Notes: generated by a model from the sequence alone, not told the origin. A DNA stretch of 64,000 nucleotides from Shewanella sp. GD04112 (GCF_029835735.1 NZ_JAOEAL010000002.1:1-64000); one strand, 5' to 3'. Counted from the stretch's first letter, positions 49,819-58,749 are shown. Numbers and translations: made by a program.

Positions 49819-50715
49819 TCACTCTGACAGATACTTCCAACGAAGCAATTTTTTACCTTTTAGAATGAGTTCTACATCGTACAAACCAGAGTCTCTTAAA
49901 CCCGCCAAACCCTGTAACGTGTTCCCCATAATTTCTTTTGTCTGGTTCGATTTCACCACAGTCCCAATCGCCACGACTCTGCGCTGTAAGGCGCTAACTT
50001 TGCTCAGCACTTCATAGGCTGTCGGCATCTTGGCCAGCACGTCGATATTTGGCAAAGGAGCCATCACCGGCACCCGAATATCAACCGAGGGCAAATGACG
50101 CAGTGCAGCGAGTGATCGCCCTGCAGATGCTTTACGCGCATTCAGACTTGGGGTTAACTTGGGCGATAATGGCTCCCCATCCTCTGCCACGTCCAAAATG
50201 AGATAACCGCTATTTGATTCCTCAAACATCGCAGACGTGACTTGCTCTTGGCCCACAAACCATGCAATCAATTTGGTGCAAACATGGAAGCTCTCACAGT
50301 GATGCGTGGTTAATACACTTAACTTTCCCTGATCTTTAACCAGCGTAAAAATCTGGCTAGTACCGCTTTCTACAATCCAATCACCGGCACAGATTTCCGG
50401 CATCGACTTCAGTATCTCTAATGGCTCACTCACTTTAGTCGCTGGGAGCGGCAACGTCCCTTCTTGTAAGAAGTAAGCCCCTAACTGAATAAAATGCTGA
50501 GTCCACACCGCGAATCGATTTTGAATGACCTCCCACACGGAGTTGTTGTCACGCAGGATCACTTCTAGCGCTTTCACGCCTTGATTAACCGAATTAGTGG
50601 CAATGGTTATCGAGTCATGTTCAACATACGCCTCAACGGTGAAAGTAGATGTCACGTTAGACGCAATCGTGAAGGGTGTTTTTAAACGGGTTGTCGGCTT
50701 TACTTGTAATTCCAT
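49819..50715 (-). CDS. hypothetical protein of the RecT-like operon
   Basis: A 298-residue cytoplasmic protein without recognised domains. The N-terminal half is mixed alpha/beta with ICAGDWIVESGTSQIFTLVK, and the C-terminal 100 residues are helical. It starts 10 bp downstream of the first RecT-like gene. Phage recT partners are often exonucleases, but I see no RecB- or lambda-exonuclease-type motif, so I do not assign that role. Confidence 0.65.
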   Translation of the reverse strand: MELQVKPTTRLKTPFTIASNVTSTFTVEAYVEHDSITIATNSVNQGVKALEVILRDNNSVWEVIQNRFAVWTQHFIQLGAYFLQEGTLPLPATKVSEPLEILKSMPEICAGDWIVESGTSQIFTLVKDQGKLSVLTTHHCESFHVCTKLIAWFVGQEQVTSAMFEESNSGYLILDVAEDGEPLSPKLTPSLNARKASAGRSLAALRHLPSVDIRVPVMAPLPNIDVLAKMPTAYEVLSKVSALQRRVVAIGTVVKSNQTKEIMGNTLQGLAGLRDSGLYDVELILKGKKLLRWKYLSE

Positions 50716-50725
50716 TTTTCGCCTC

Positions 50726-51373
50726 TTAAGCCGCTTCTGACCATGCTTTTTCGGAAAGTCTCACTGTTTTAGCTAAGATCATCCCTACAAAAAATTCATT
50801 CCAAGCTCTTGTGGCCACCTGACGATGTTCAAAGGTCGTCATGAGATCATCAAAGGTGAAATGTGTTACGCACACACCGCCACCAGCGAGCTCTGCTACA
50901 CAATAGGCACCGCGGATATTTCCACGATTCTTGCTAAATGGGTCATATTGGTGGCGAGGTGGAGTAAAAGAGTCAATCCACTGAAAATCATCGGCTTCAT
51001 ACACAATCACAGGTCGTGCAGAACGGATGATCCCCGCCTTTGCCGCCGCGTCACGGTAACCACGGTATGTCCAGCACAGTTGCACCCCTAACCAACCACT
51101 ATCGTAGTAAGCCCCTAACAGAATAGATGCCTGCTTGCGGTTCGGATTGAGGCTGATTTGTGCTTGTGTCAACTCAGTCATGACATCAAAAACGCTATGA
51201 ATATTTACCCAGCCAATTTGGGATGGATTGAGCATTAACAGGCGCTGCAACTGAGCAAATAAAATGTTTAGCTCCGAGTACGGAAAATTGTTATTAGGGT
51301 ATGCAGTATTAAATTCGACACAGAGATGTTGAACGTAGTGTGCGGCATCTGCCGAGGTGTATCTGGTACTCAT
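50726..51373 (-). CDS. RecT-like single-strand annealing protein (paralogue 1)
   Basis: A 215-residue protein with the RecT-family progression: SLNPNRKQASILLGAYYDSG, WTYRGYRDAAAKAGIIRSAR, VIVYEADDFQW, RGNIRGAYCVAELAGGG, then WNEFFVGMILAKTVRLSEKAW. RecT proteins anneal complementary strands and promote strand invasion in phage recombination. I chose the ATG at 51373, which follows AGAGG; an upstream GTG or ATG would overlap the next gene. Divergence from phage RecT is high, so the call rests on motif order and needs profile confirmation. Confidence 0.6.
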   Translation of the reverse strand: MSTRYTSADAAHYVQHLCVEFNTAYPNNNFPYSELNILFAQLQRLLMLNPSQIGWVNIHSVFDVMTELTQAQISLNPNRKQASILLGAYYDSGWLGVQLCWTYRGYRDAAAKAGIIRSARPVIVYEADDFQWIDSFTPPRHQYDPFSKNRGNIRGAYCVAELAGGGVCVTHFTFDDLMTTFEHRQVATRAWNEFFVGMILAKTVRLSEKAWSEAA

Positions 51374-51386
51374 AAAAACCTCTGGT

Positions 51387-52109
51387 TTAGTCAAATAGTG
51401 CATCGAAACGACATGCTGATGTTTCTACCACGCCAGCAGCCATAAACTTTGTTTTCTTGGTCGGTGCTTCAATTTTGCGGATTGGCCTTAACGCCTCACA
51501 ATGCGCCGTAAGGGTGTTATAAAAGCCGTCAAATGCAGTGATCGCGACATGGTTTAATAGGCGCCAAAGCGCTTGCTTCTTTACCATTTCATCGACGTAG
51601 ATTGATTGCCAAACCTCTGAGCCGTTCTCAGCTACAGATTCCAGTTCAATTTGGTCAATCTCAAAGGACACGTATTCGCCTGATGGCAATAGCGCTGAAG
51701 CAATACCGCCACGCAATTCGCCACGTTTAGGTGATAAGCCAACCAAGCTGACCAGTGGCATTCTGTCGTTAAAAACTCGAATAGAGTCCCCTTCTCGAAT
51801 GGCCCATGCCTGATATGCTTGAATTTCACCCGATTGCAGCGCTAAATCCAGACCGCCGATATAGGTCAGTTTGGTTTCAATCTGACCTTCGTCATTCAGC
51901 GCCAAATACAGCAGATTTTCACCTGGGCTCCATGACAAGCCTGTCGCAGCGTAAACACTGAGCATGTAGGCTTCTAACTGGTCTCTGGGAAGGTCAAAAC
52001 CCGATTCATCGATAACATACTGAATATGCATTTTTTCGATGTTTATCTCAGGAACGGTCACTTGCCGATTGTTGGCTATAGCTAACTGTATGTACTGACT
52101 CGCTTTCAT
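51387..52109 (-). CDS. RecT-like single-strand annealing protein (paralogue 2)
   Basis: A 240-residue protein with the same motif order: YAATGLSWSPGENLLYLALN, YIGGLDLALQSGEIQAY, AIREGDSIRVF, RGELRGGIASALLPSGEYV, SEVWQSIYVDEMVKKQALWR-LLNHV. The last block matches the RecT 'W...eMv+KtalRrl' signature better than paralogue 1. It is followed 13 bp later by paralogue 1, so the two may form a mixed oligomer. Confidence 0.6.
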   Translation of the reverse strand: MKASQYIQLAIANNRQVTVPEINIEKMHIQYVIDESGFDLPRDQLEAYMLSVYAATGLSWSPGENLLYLALNDEGQIETKLTYIGGLDLALQSGEIQAYQAWAIREGDSIRVFNDRMPLVSLVGLSPKRGELRGGIASALLPSGEYVSFEIDQIELESVAENGSEVWQSIYVDEMVKKQALWRLLNHVAITAFDGFYNTLTAHCEALRPIRKIEAPTKKTKFMAAGVVETSACRFDALFD

Positions 52110-52186
52110 AACGTAATCGCTTTGTTTTTACTGTTATGAGTATTAAGCCACACACTTTTTTTCTGGCAAATTTTTGGAATATTTCT

Positions 52187-52450
52187 TTATAAACAAGCCA
52201 CTTGATTTGTGGTTGTCGCGGCGATCATGGTGTGCATCCATGAAAACTGGCTGACTGAACAGGCTTCAAATCCCACAATCTGACCTCTTTCACGACATAA
52301 TTTCACCAGTCGTCCTCGGTCAATTAGGTACACAATTGCTGGTATTTTCGCTTCCGGCAAAAATTCTGAGATATAGGTCGCAGGGATTCGGTTGGACGTT
52401 AGATTTTCTAAAACGATGTAAAGGTCATTGATATGCAAAACTGACAGCAT
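52187..52450 (-). CDS. small hypothetical protein
   Basis: An 87-residue protein (MLSVLHINDLYIVLENLTSN start) with one Cys-containing central stretch. No family recognised. It lies in the leftward operon, 13 bp after the membrane protein gene and 77 bp before RecT-like paralogue 2. Confidence 0.55.
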   Translation of the reverse strand: MLSVLHINDLYIVLENLTSNRIPATYISEFLPEAKIPAIVYLIDRGRLVKLCRERGQIVGFEACSVSQFSWMHTMIAATTTNQVACL

Positions 52451-52463
52451 AGGTACTCCTTAA

Positions 52464-53165
52464 CTACTCTCTGCCAAATTTGATTTTCTCGGAGGATGTC
52501 AGTTGGTTCCAACCTATCATTTTGGCCATGGGAAGGGGCTCTGCATCTACGAGATACTTACGCTGATTACGTTGTTCGGAGTTCACTTCATTGTCTTGGC
52601 CTGGCTTCTGTATAGTGGTAATGCTCGTGAGTGGAATAGTGCCAAAAATTGACTCTCTTTCGTAGAATAAGCAGCTTACGTGAGCCTTGCTGTCCTCTTT
52701 AATTCCGCCAGTGGTCTCAGCCATATACCCGTCAATAACGACAGCGCAGTCAGGGTAATCAGTAAACACGAGGCTGATTTTAAATTTTGTATCGTCGGCA
52801 AGGTAAGTGGTCACCCCATCGAATTGCACAGTCAAATTCGACTTGGCCACAGGATTGGCTGCAGCCAATGTGTCGAGTGAGCGAATAGAAACATTGACAG
52901 GATCAGTTAACAACGCGTTGTCTGCATTACTCGCCAGTTTGTACCACAAGATAAATCTATCGACACCGCCGGAATACATAAAATACGCAAGGACAGATAC
53001 CGACACCACGGAGACAATTACCGGATCAAGACCTCTCCGTTTTCGAGAGTTATCCGCAAGCGATTTGTTTTTTAGCTTGTTTTTAAGCGAATCTAAAAAA
53101 CTGAATTTGTTGGCTTTAATATTCTTAACCAATGATTCCAAAATCGTTGCGCCGCTGAATGCCAT
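52464..53165 (-). CDS. hypothetical single-pass membrane protein
   Basis: A 233-residue protein with a basic N-terminal region (KNKLKNKSLADNSRKRRG), one membrane helix (PVIVSVVSVSVLAYFMYSG, about 49-67) and a likely periplasmic domain containing two Cys. It is the first gene of the leftward operon. Divergent transcription of the transglycosylase gene begins immediately to the right, so their promoters overlap in 53150-53236. Confidence 0.6.
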   Translation of the reverse strand: MAFSGATILESLVKNIKANKFSFLDSLKNKLKNKSLADNSRKRRGLDPVIVSVVSVSVLAYFMYSGGVDRFILWYKLASNADNALLTDPVNVSIRSLDTLAAANPVAKSNLTVQFDGVTTYLADDTKFKISLVFTDYPDCAVVIDGYMAETTGGIKEDSKAHVSCLFYERESIFGTIPLTSITTIQKPGQDNEVNSEQRNQRKYLVDAEPLPMAKMIGWNQLTSSEKIKFGRE

Positions 53166-53236
53166 TCGAATGCTTCTCTAATAAATATCTCGTGTTATAC
53201 TCGCCGATATTACACACTTTTTTAAACGCAAACAAC

Positions 53237-53767
53237 ATGTCAACTATTGCAGATTTGAACGACACTTACTTAAGTAATGGCTATCGAGTACCCCAGCAGG
53301 AACTTGAGTTTTGTATTGCTAAAGCTGCTCGGCCTATCGACCCAGACTTATTACTCGCGGTACTGGTTGCTGAGGGCGGCAGACGTGGGGCGATTGTTCA
53401 GAATAAGAATGGTTCGTTTGATCTGGGCGTTGGTCAAATCAACACGATTCAGTATACGGAGACATGGTTTAAGTCGCGCTACCCTGATTGGCGTCAAGTG
53501 GCCCAGGATACGTGTACTGGCGTTGCTGCTGCCGCTGACGTATTGCTGCGCCGTATGTCAGAATTGAACGTAGGTCAGTCGGTGTGGGAGGCGGTTGGTC
53601 ATTACAACTCTAAAACTGCCACGGTAAAAATCCAATACTTACAGAATGTAATGCAGATTTATACCAGACTTTCACAGAACAAGGGGACTGAATATCGTCC
53701 TTGGATGACCATTACCCACAAGCAAAAGCACTTCTTTACTTGGAGTAATAGAGAATCAGAGCGCTAA
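53237..53767 (+). CDS. lytic transglycosylase (SLT domain)
   Basis: A 176-residue protein with the SLT fold: LLLAVLVAEGG contains the catalytic Glu, followed by GSFDLGVGQINTIQYTETWF and the Tyr-containing VGHYNSKTATVK. It cleaves peptidoglycan glycan strands. Such small transglycosylases (VirB1-like) usually serve plasmid type IV secretion systems. No clear signal peptide is visible from this start; an upstream start 26 codons earlier is in frame and adds a hydrophobic segment (VLYSPILHTFLN), so export is uncertain. Confidence 0.78.
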   Translation: MSTIADLNDTYLSNGYRVPQQELEFCIAKAARPIDPDLLLAVLVAEGGRRGAIVQNKNGSFDLGVGQINTIQYTETWFKSRYPDWRQVAQDTCTGVAAAADVLLRRMSELNVGQSVWEAVGHYNSKTATVKIQYLQNVMQIYTRLSQNKGTEYRPWMTITHKQKHFFTWSNRESER

Positions 53768-53776
53768 TTGACTGCT

Positions 53777-53795
53777 CCCCTCCCTATCGAAGGGG
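53777..53795. other. hairpin at the end of the first IS200/IS605-type element
   Basis: CCCCT-CCCTATCGA-AGGGG followed by GATTCTTG just beyond the 3' end of the truncated tnpB. IS200/IS605 ends are subterminal hairpins, and the guide RNA of TnpB would overlap this end. Confidence 0.6.
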
Positions 53796-53848
53796 ATTCT
53801 TGTTTCAAGGCGTTATGCCCGAAGTTCATTAGAACAATCGGGACTTAC

Positions 53849-54601
53849 TTACGCTCCACAAGCTAACACCGCTTGCCCAGCGGCTTTGATATTAATAGCG
53901 GCATTGGTATCACGGTCTAAGCGCGCTTCACACGCTGGACAAGTCCAATGCCTTATATGTAACGGTAGAGAATCAACTACGTGACCACAGCAATTACAAC
54001 GCTTACTAGACGGATACCACTTGTCAATCTGGACAAGTGTTCTGCCGCGCCATTCTGCTTTGTACTCAAGCTGCCTAACCATTTCGCCCCAATTGGCGTC
54101 ACCAATGGCCTTAGCAAGTCGCGGATTCTTGACCATGTTTTTAACGCTCAAACTCTCACAGCTAATCACTTGGTTTTCGTTTATCAACGTAGTGGTGAGT
54201 TTGTGGGTAAAGTCGCGGCGGCAGTCGGCAATCTTCGCCTGAATGCGAGCAACTTTGATTCTGGCTTTGTGGAAGTTGGCAGTTCCTTTCTTCTTCTTGG
54301 AAAGGCGGCGTTGCGCCTGAGCCAATTTCTTCTCGTACTTTGCAGTATGGCGGGGATTGCCAGATTTAAACCCGTCAGCGGTAATCACAAGGTCGGTCAA
54401 ACCCAAATCAATACCCGTTGTCTTTTTGGTAACAGGCAGTGGTTTAGGCTCGAAGCGGCAAAGCATAGACACGAAGTAGCGGCCTGCACTGTCTTTCGAG
54501 ATAGTGACGGTAGTTGGTTCGCTAGGAAGTTCACGCGACCAGCGAATATCAAGCGGCTGTTTGGACTTGGCAATGTAGATATTGCCATCTTTGAACTTGA
54601 C
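53849..54601 (-). pseudogene. TnpB-like RNA-guided nuclease, 5'-truncated
   Basis: About 250 C-terminal residues of an IS605-type TnpB. The RuvC Asp is in GIDLGLTDL, the Glu in ISCESLSVKNM and the final Asp in LDRDTNAAINIKAAG; zinc cysteines are CNCC and CPAC. The frame is open to 54601 (VKFKDGNIYIAKSKQPLDIR), where the neighbouring element begins, and the N-terminal third is absent. TnpB cuts DNA at sites specified by an RNA from the element end and favours element retention. Confidence 0.8.
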
Positions 54602-54618
54602 ATCCTCCCTCCACTAAA

Positions 54619-55698
54619 TCAGACAAGCTGACTATAGTGGGGGATTCCTACCGCTAGACGGCCATGCCCGGCCGCAAGAATGTTCTTGGCTGCATTGACA
54701 TCTCTATCATGCGTAGCACCACAACTGCCACAAGACCATTCTCTTATTCGCAAACCTGCTCTACCTTTCGGACTGCTGGCGGGGATCTCCCCACAGCACG
54801 AACAGATTTGGGTTGTGTAACGTTCGTTGACCACTTCAAAAACAACGCCTGCGTGAGCGCATTTATATTCCAGCATTGTTTTGAGTATTCCCCATCCAGC
54901 ATCTAAAACGGATTTGGCCAGTTTGGTTTTTGTTAAACCTAGGGAATTGACGTTACCAACGAAGATCGCCGCGTTGCTATCGACGAGCTGGCGACTGTAT
55001 TGGTGCAAATCATCTTTTCTACGATTGCAGATTTTGGCGTGAATCGCCTTGACTCGAGTTTTTTTGTTAGCCCGTTGCGCAATACCTAATTGCTGTTCGA
55101 GTTTGCGATATTGCCGACCTACTACCTTATGACCGTTACTATCCGTCGCGGCCTCTTTACAACCAAGGTCTATGCCGACACTGGCTGTCCCTGAGCTTTG
55201 CTCTGGCTTTACTTCGACCACAGCGTTAAAGTACCAGCGGCCTTGGGCGTCTTCGTTGAATGATCCTGATTTGAATTGGTATTGAGAGAGGCTATAACTG
55301 TCCCATACCTTGAAATAGTGACGATTATGATAGATCTGCCCATTCTTAAAGCTGATGCAATCGCTACGAACAGGAATCCAACCGAGTGATCGCTTTGCTC
55401 CACGAGACTTACGCCAGTTCAACTTGGCTTTTTTAAACTGCTTTCTGCGCGTCACGTACTCGTGTCCAATCATTTGGATGGTGGCAGAATTAAGCCCAAG
55501 CTCTTTGTTGGCACCCTTGGTGTAATCTTGTAAATCATAACCTGAAAGCCATTTTTGGCGTTCCTTAATGGCGCGGTGAGATAGTTCATTGCAATAATTC
55601 CACACTTGATTAACGGCAAAAGCCCATGCATTAAGCGTTTTGACATGCTTATCACGGACTCTAACTTTAAGTGTTTTAGTGTGGATTTTTTTGTTCAT
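54619..55698 (-). CDS. tnpB: TnpB-family protein of an IS200/IS605-type element
   Basis: This 359-residue protein is full length, beginning MNKKIHTKTLKVRVRDKHVK. RuvC Asp is in GIDLGCKEA and the last Asp in HDRDVNAAKNILAAG, with zinc cysteines CSCC and CGSC. The position that normally holds the RuvC Glu reads IFVGNVNSLGL, with Gly in its place, so cleavage may be altered or absent. It is divergent from the tnpA at 55739 with a 40-bp gap, as in IS605 arrangements. Related sequences with VGNV at this position are, as I recall, widespread. Confidence 0.85.
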   Translation of the reverse strand: MNKKIHTKTLKVRVRDKHVKTLNAWAFAVNQVWNYCNELSHRAIKERQKWLSGYDLQDYTKGANKELGLNSATIQMIGHEYVTRRKQFKKAKLNWRKSRGAKRSLGWIPVRSDCISFKNGQIYHNRHYFKVWDSYSLSQYQFKSGSFNEDAQGRWYFNAVVEVKPEQSSGTASVGIDLGCKEAATDSNGHKVVGRQYRKLEQQLGIAQRANKKTRVKAIHAKICNRRKDDLHQYSRQLVDSNAAIFVGNVNSLGLTKTKLAKSVLDAGWGILKTMLEYKCAHAGVVFEVVNERYTTQICSCCGEIPASSPKGRAGLRIREWSCGSCGATHDRDVNAAKNILAAGHGRLAVGIPHYSQLV

Positions 55699-55738
55699 AC
55701 CTGAAAAAATAGCAGTAAATAATATTTGGTGTCAATCG

Positions 55739-56137
55739 ATGAAATCCCATTATCACTGCATTTACGACATAAAGTTTCATTTGGTGTTAGTTACTAAATA
55801 TCGGCATAAATGCTTCACCGATGAAATGCTTGATGAGCTAGAGGCAATTTTTCAAGCTCAGTGTGAGCATTGGAGCGTCCAACTATTGCAGTTTGGCGGG
55901 GAGGCAGACCACGTTCATTTAATGTTGGAGCTAAATCCCACCATCGAACCCGCTAAATTCATAAATAGCCTCAAAACAGTATCGAGTAGGCTGATTCGTA
56001 AAAAGTATGCCGACCACTTGAAGCCATTTTACTGGAAGCCCGTGTTGTGGAGTCGTGCATACTGCCTGTTAACGGCAGGCGGTGCGCCTTTGGAGATCTT
56101 AAAGCAATATATCCAAAACCAAGATAGGCCAACCTAA
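55739..56137 (+). CDS. tnpA: IS200/IS605-family Y1 transposase TnpA
   Basis: This 132-residue HUH/Y1 transposase excises and inserts single-stranded circles. The HUH motif is in ADHVHLMLEL and the nucleophilic Tyr is probably in ILKQYIQNQ. It starts MKSHYHCIYDIKFHLVLVTKYR, the conserved N-terminus. An upstream extension overlaps tnpB and is not needed. Intact, so the element may be mobile. Confidence 0.88.
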   Translation: MKSHYHCIYDIKFHLVLVTKYRHKCFTDEMLDELEAIFQAQCEHWSVQLLQFGGEADHVHLMLELNPTIEPAKFINSLKTVSSRLIRKKYADHLKPFYWKPVLWSRAYCLLTAGGAPLEILKQYIQNQDRPT

Positions 56138-56152
56138 CGGCTGGTTCGCTAT

Positions 56153-56186
56153 CCATCTCCACCTAAGCGATGCTCGCTATAGATGG
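56153..56186. other. subterminal hairpin of the IS200/IS605-type element
   Basis: CCATCT / AGATGG outer pairing with a perfect inner AGCGA-TGC-TCGCT mini-hairpin, 15 bp after the tnpA stop. This is the expected type of end recognised by TnpA. Confidence 0.55.
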
Positions 56187-56214
56187 AGAATTTCGCGAGA
56201 TTTCGTTAAATAAT

Positions 56215-56745
56215 TTAGACTGAAGACGTGATGTGATGCAGGCTATTTACTAAGTTAGTGATTAAAAATTTCAATTTTAGCAGACTTGCCCCACCCCAGA
56301 AATCAGCACAACTTGCGCACGTTACGACACCAGTGGCGAGTGATACACGAATAGAATCACGAATGTGCTTAGCTTTGAAATTCACCATTGCATTCCATTC
56401 CGGCGTACATTTCACCGAATCCGAGCTAAACATTAACGCTAAACGTAGCTCAGCCGCAGGGTATTCATCGTTCCAAAATTTTTCGTTGAAGTAATTACCG
56501 TTAACCCCGACTTCTAATCGAGTGTCACCGGCGACAAACTCAAGATGCGAGTCGTGCTGAATTACAACGACTGAGCGATTCAGTTGTTGCTCCAACACAA
56601 CAGTGATCATAGCTTTAACATCTTTTGGCGTCGCAGAATCAACAATCTCAGAAAATCTTGAATCTCTGAGAGTTTTCTCTTCGCGAGCTCTAAACATCAT
56701 CACTACGTTTTGCGCACCAGAACTTCCCATCTTCAATACATCCAT
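56215..56745 (-). CDS. hypothetical protein
   Basis: A 176-residue cytoplasmic protein with DVKAMITVVLEQQLNRSVVV and a Cys-containing C-terminal segment (GVVTCASCADFWGG). No family recognised. Its start overlaps the end of the YdjM-like gene by 13 bp, so it is translated as part of the leftward group 57808-56215. Confidence 0.6.
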   Translation of the reverse strand: MDVLKMGSSGAQNVVMMFRAREEKTLRDSRFSEIVDSATPKDVKAMITVVLEQQLNRSVVVIQHDSHLEFVAGDTRLEVGVNGNYFNEKFWNDEYPAAELRLALMFSSDSVKCTPEWNAMVNFKAKHIRDSIRVSLATGVVTCASCADFWGGASLLKLKFLITNLVNSLHHITSSV

Positions 56746-57197
56746 CTTAAAAATAAAATAATACCAACACTTGCTACTACTGCATGATTTAGCCCAATTC
56801 GTTGCGCTCTACCCAATGGCCAAAATGGTCTAATTCCGGCAGGAGTCACCGCGTCCCCAAGTAAATGACTTAAATAGCCAATGACTAGGGCTTGCGATGC
56901 GATAGAGTCAGCTTGATGGCTGGCTAAAAGCCAGACCATTAGCCCAACAGCCCACAATGAGTGAGTGATACCACGATGTGAGAAGAGCGAAAGAATCGTT
57001 GATATTGGTTTAATCCTTCTTCCCAATTTCGACTCAGGATGATCTATGTCAGGTAATAACGACGCTATCGCCACCACGGGTAACATCAAACAGGCATCTA
57101 CAACACCGATTACTGTCTCAGGGGCATAGGAGTTGACGATAGCAGCGTAAACGCCCCAACAACCCACTCCTAGGCCCACATGAGCAGCATATCTCAT
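56733..57197 (-). CDS. YdjM-like metal-dependent hydrolase family membrane protein (DUF457)
   Basis: A 154-residue inner-membrane protein with about four helices and the family's His/Asp motifs: SLLPDIDHPESKLGRRIKPI, SHRGITHSLWAVG and LSHLLGDAVTPAGIRPFWP. YdjM-type proteins are predicted metal-dependent hydrolases; the E. coli member is LexA-regulated, but I see no SOS box here. The start overlaps the LPP20 gene stop by 4 bp. Confidence 0.85.
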   Translation of the reverse strand: MRYAAHVGLGVGCWGVYAAIVNSYAPETVIGVVDACLMLPVVAIASLLPDIDHPESKLGRRIKPISTILSLFSHRGITHSLWAVGLMVWLLASHQADSIASQALVIGYLSHLLGDAVTPAGIRPFWPLGRAQRIGLNHAVVASVGIILFLRWMY

Positions 57198-57808
57198 TGG
57201 GTTACAACTTCCGCAGCTGTTACATTTCTCACAGTCGGAGAAGGTTTCACTAATGCTTCAACTTCTGAATAAGCCTTTTTAGAGCGCTCTTCAAAGCTGC
57301 GATCGTTTAGTTCAATCATGCGCTCCAGCTTGTCGTAAGGCAGGTGTAACAGCATATACACTACGTACAGCCCGTTCTCGACGCGAACTTGGGTGTTAAC
57401 GTGGTTATAGCCAACGACTTTTGCACGATTTACTAGCTTAACAATTGTTTCATCATTCAACTGATTAGTGCGACCATTGCGCACTTCAGTGTTTTGACGC
57501 TCACGACCAGAAACTTCCTGCGATACTGTCTTAGCAATCGCGTATTCCGCATTTAAGTTCGCAATATTGCGAGCGGCCATCAAGTTATCAGCACGGCCCA
57601 TTGCCGTCGCGTAAACACCATCACCATTCGAAGCAGGAGGGTTTAAGAACCACTCAGGCGCCTTTTCTATAGCGTCGTTCATTTGTTCATTTTTTTGTTC
57701 TACTAGCTCTTGTTGTGCTTCAACATAATCTGAAACAGGGTTTGAGCTGCAAGCAGACAGAGCTAAAACAGATAATGCTACGATTGTTAATTTGTGTTGA
57801 GTTTTCAT
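57194..57808 (-). CDS. LPP20-family lipoprotein
   Basis: A 204-residue lipoprotein with signal LTIVALSVLALSAC (lipobox LSAC, Cys20). The mature part shows PEWFLNPPASNGDGVYATAMG, the hallmark of the LPP20 (DUF400) family, then a helical C-terminal half. It is likely anchored to the outer membrane. First gene of the leftward trio. The divergent region to its right holds a perfect dyad (57947-58005). Confidence 0.85.
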   Translation of the reverse strand: MKTQHKLTIVALSVLALSACSSNPVSDYVEAQQELVEQKNEQMNDAIEKAPEWFLNPPASNGDGVYATAMGRADNLMAARNIANLNAEYAIAKTVSQEVSGRERQNTEVRNGRTNQLNDETIVKLVNRAKVVGYNHVNTQVRVENGLYVVYMLLHLPYDKLERMIELNDRSFEERSKKAYSEVEALVKPSPTVRNVTAAEVVTQ

Positions 57809-57946
57809 CTAGTAATTCCTTGTTTGTTAAATTTTACGACCAGAATCATTTCATCACAGTTCTAAAACGTTGCAAATTTTGCTGCATTATCCAGTTAAAT
57901 CAGTTGGTTAGAATATCCTCTTAACAACCGTGGTGACGTGCATCAC

Positions 57947-58005
57947 AAAATATCTACCCAATCATGAGCATAATACAGGATAACAAAAAATTGGGTAGAT
58001 ATTTT
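57947..58005. promoter_or_regulatory. perfect 15-bp dyad in a divergent promoter region
   Basis: AAAATATCTACCCAA (57947-57961) and TTGGGTAGATATTTT (57991-58005), 29 bp apart, between the LPP20 gene (leftward) and the gene at 58096 (rightward). Two operator half-sites spaced about four helical turns centre-to-centre would suit a repressor controlling both promoters. Confidence 0.7.
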
Positions 58006-58095
58006 TTGTTAAAACTTGGTCTGTTCTCCTAAATTTGCGAAAAAATTTTTCTGTGAGATAAAGTTCACATAACAAATTTACATCTTGAGGTAAGC

Positions 58096-58749
58096 ATGTC
58101 GCGCATTACAATTCATCCACTATTTTCCGAATTGGCAGTGGAGTTAGGCTGCAACAGTGCGCCGAGTCGTTTGGTGTTCTTGGAGGTTCATTTAAGATTG
58201 ATTGGTCTCGCGCCAGAACAGGTCAATAAAGAGCATTTAAAGCAACTAATTAAGCTCCTATTTGACGAAGAGATTAACCTGCACCCTCACCATTCAGACT
58301 TGGCCTTAGTCTCAATACCAGGCATTGCAGAGCCTTACCCAATACTCACTGCTCGAGGCTACAACCGGTTGTATAAATCGGATACAGCTGGGGAATTCCG
58401 CGTCAAAGCCATTTCCAAAGGGGAAGAGTTCACTACAGCTAACATTGATGCCATGAGCGAGCCTGAGCAATATAACGTTGCGCCCAATGCGGAACTGGAA
58501 GGGTTTGCCGCCGTGTACAGTGATAATAGCAATCTGCTGTTAACGGGGGTTATTTCAGTGGATGAAGTAGAAGATGTGCTCCACCGATTCCACCGCTGCA
58601 GTTTGTCGTTGGCAGAAGTCGGCGCAGGCCTCGCGTTTAATCGCTTATTCAAGGTCAATCGTGCATTTAAAATGTCACCCGCCACCAGCGCCTTTGCGGG
58701 TTGGTTTTCGATGGCAAGAGCCGCGTTAAAGACCGTTTATTCAAATTAA
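58096..58749 (+). CDS. possible third RecT-like protein
   Basis: A 217-residue protein with a weaker version of the RecT order: LVFLEVHLRLIGLAPEQ, IPGIAEPYPILTARGYNRLY, VKAISKGEEFTT, LEGFAAVYSDNSNLLLTGVI, SVDEVEDVL and a C-terminal AGWFSMARAALKTVYSN. These align by eye with the blocks of the two RecT-like genes at 50726-52109. The evidence is similarity of motif order only. Without that, it would be a hypothetical protein. It is transcribed away from the LPP20 group. Confidence 0.45.
   Translation: MSRITIHPLFSELAVELGCNSAPSRLVFLEVHLRLIGLAPEQVNKEHLKQLIKLLFDEEINLHPHHSDLALVSIPGIAEPYPILTARGYNRLYKSDTAGEFRVKAISKGEEFTTANIDAMSEPEQYNVAPNAELEGFAAVYSDNSNLLLTGVISVDEVEDVLHRFHRCSLSLAEVGAGLAFNRLFKVNRAFKMSPATSAFAGWFSMARAALKTVYSN

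Noticed and set aside
49819..50715. Exonuclease partner of the RecT-like proteins
   Set aside because: No RecB-, lambda-exonuclease- or RecE-type catalytic motif could be seen.
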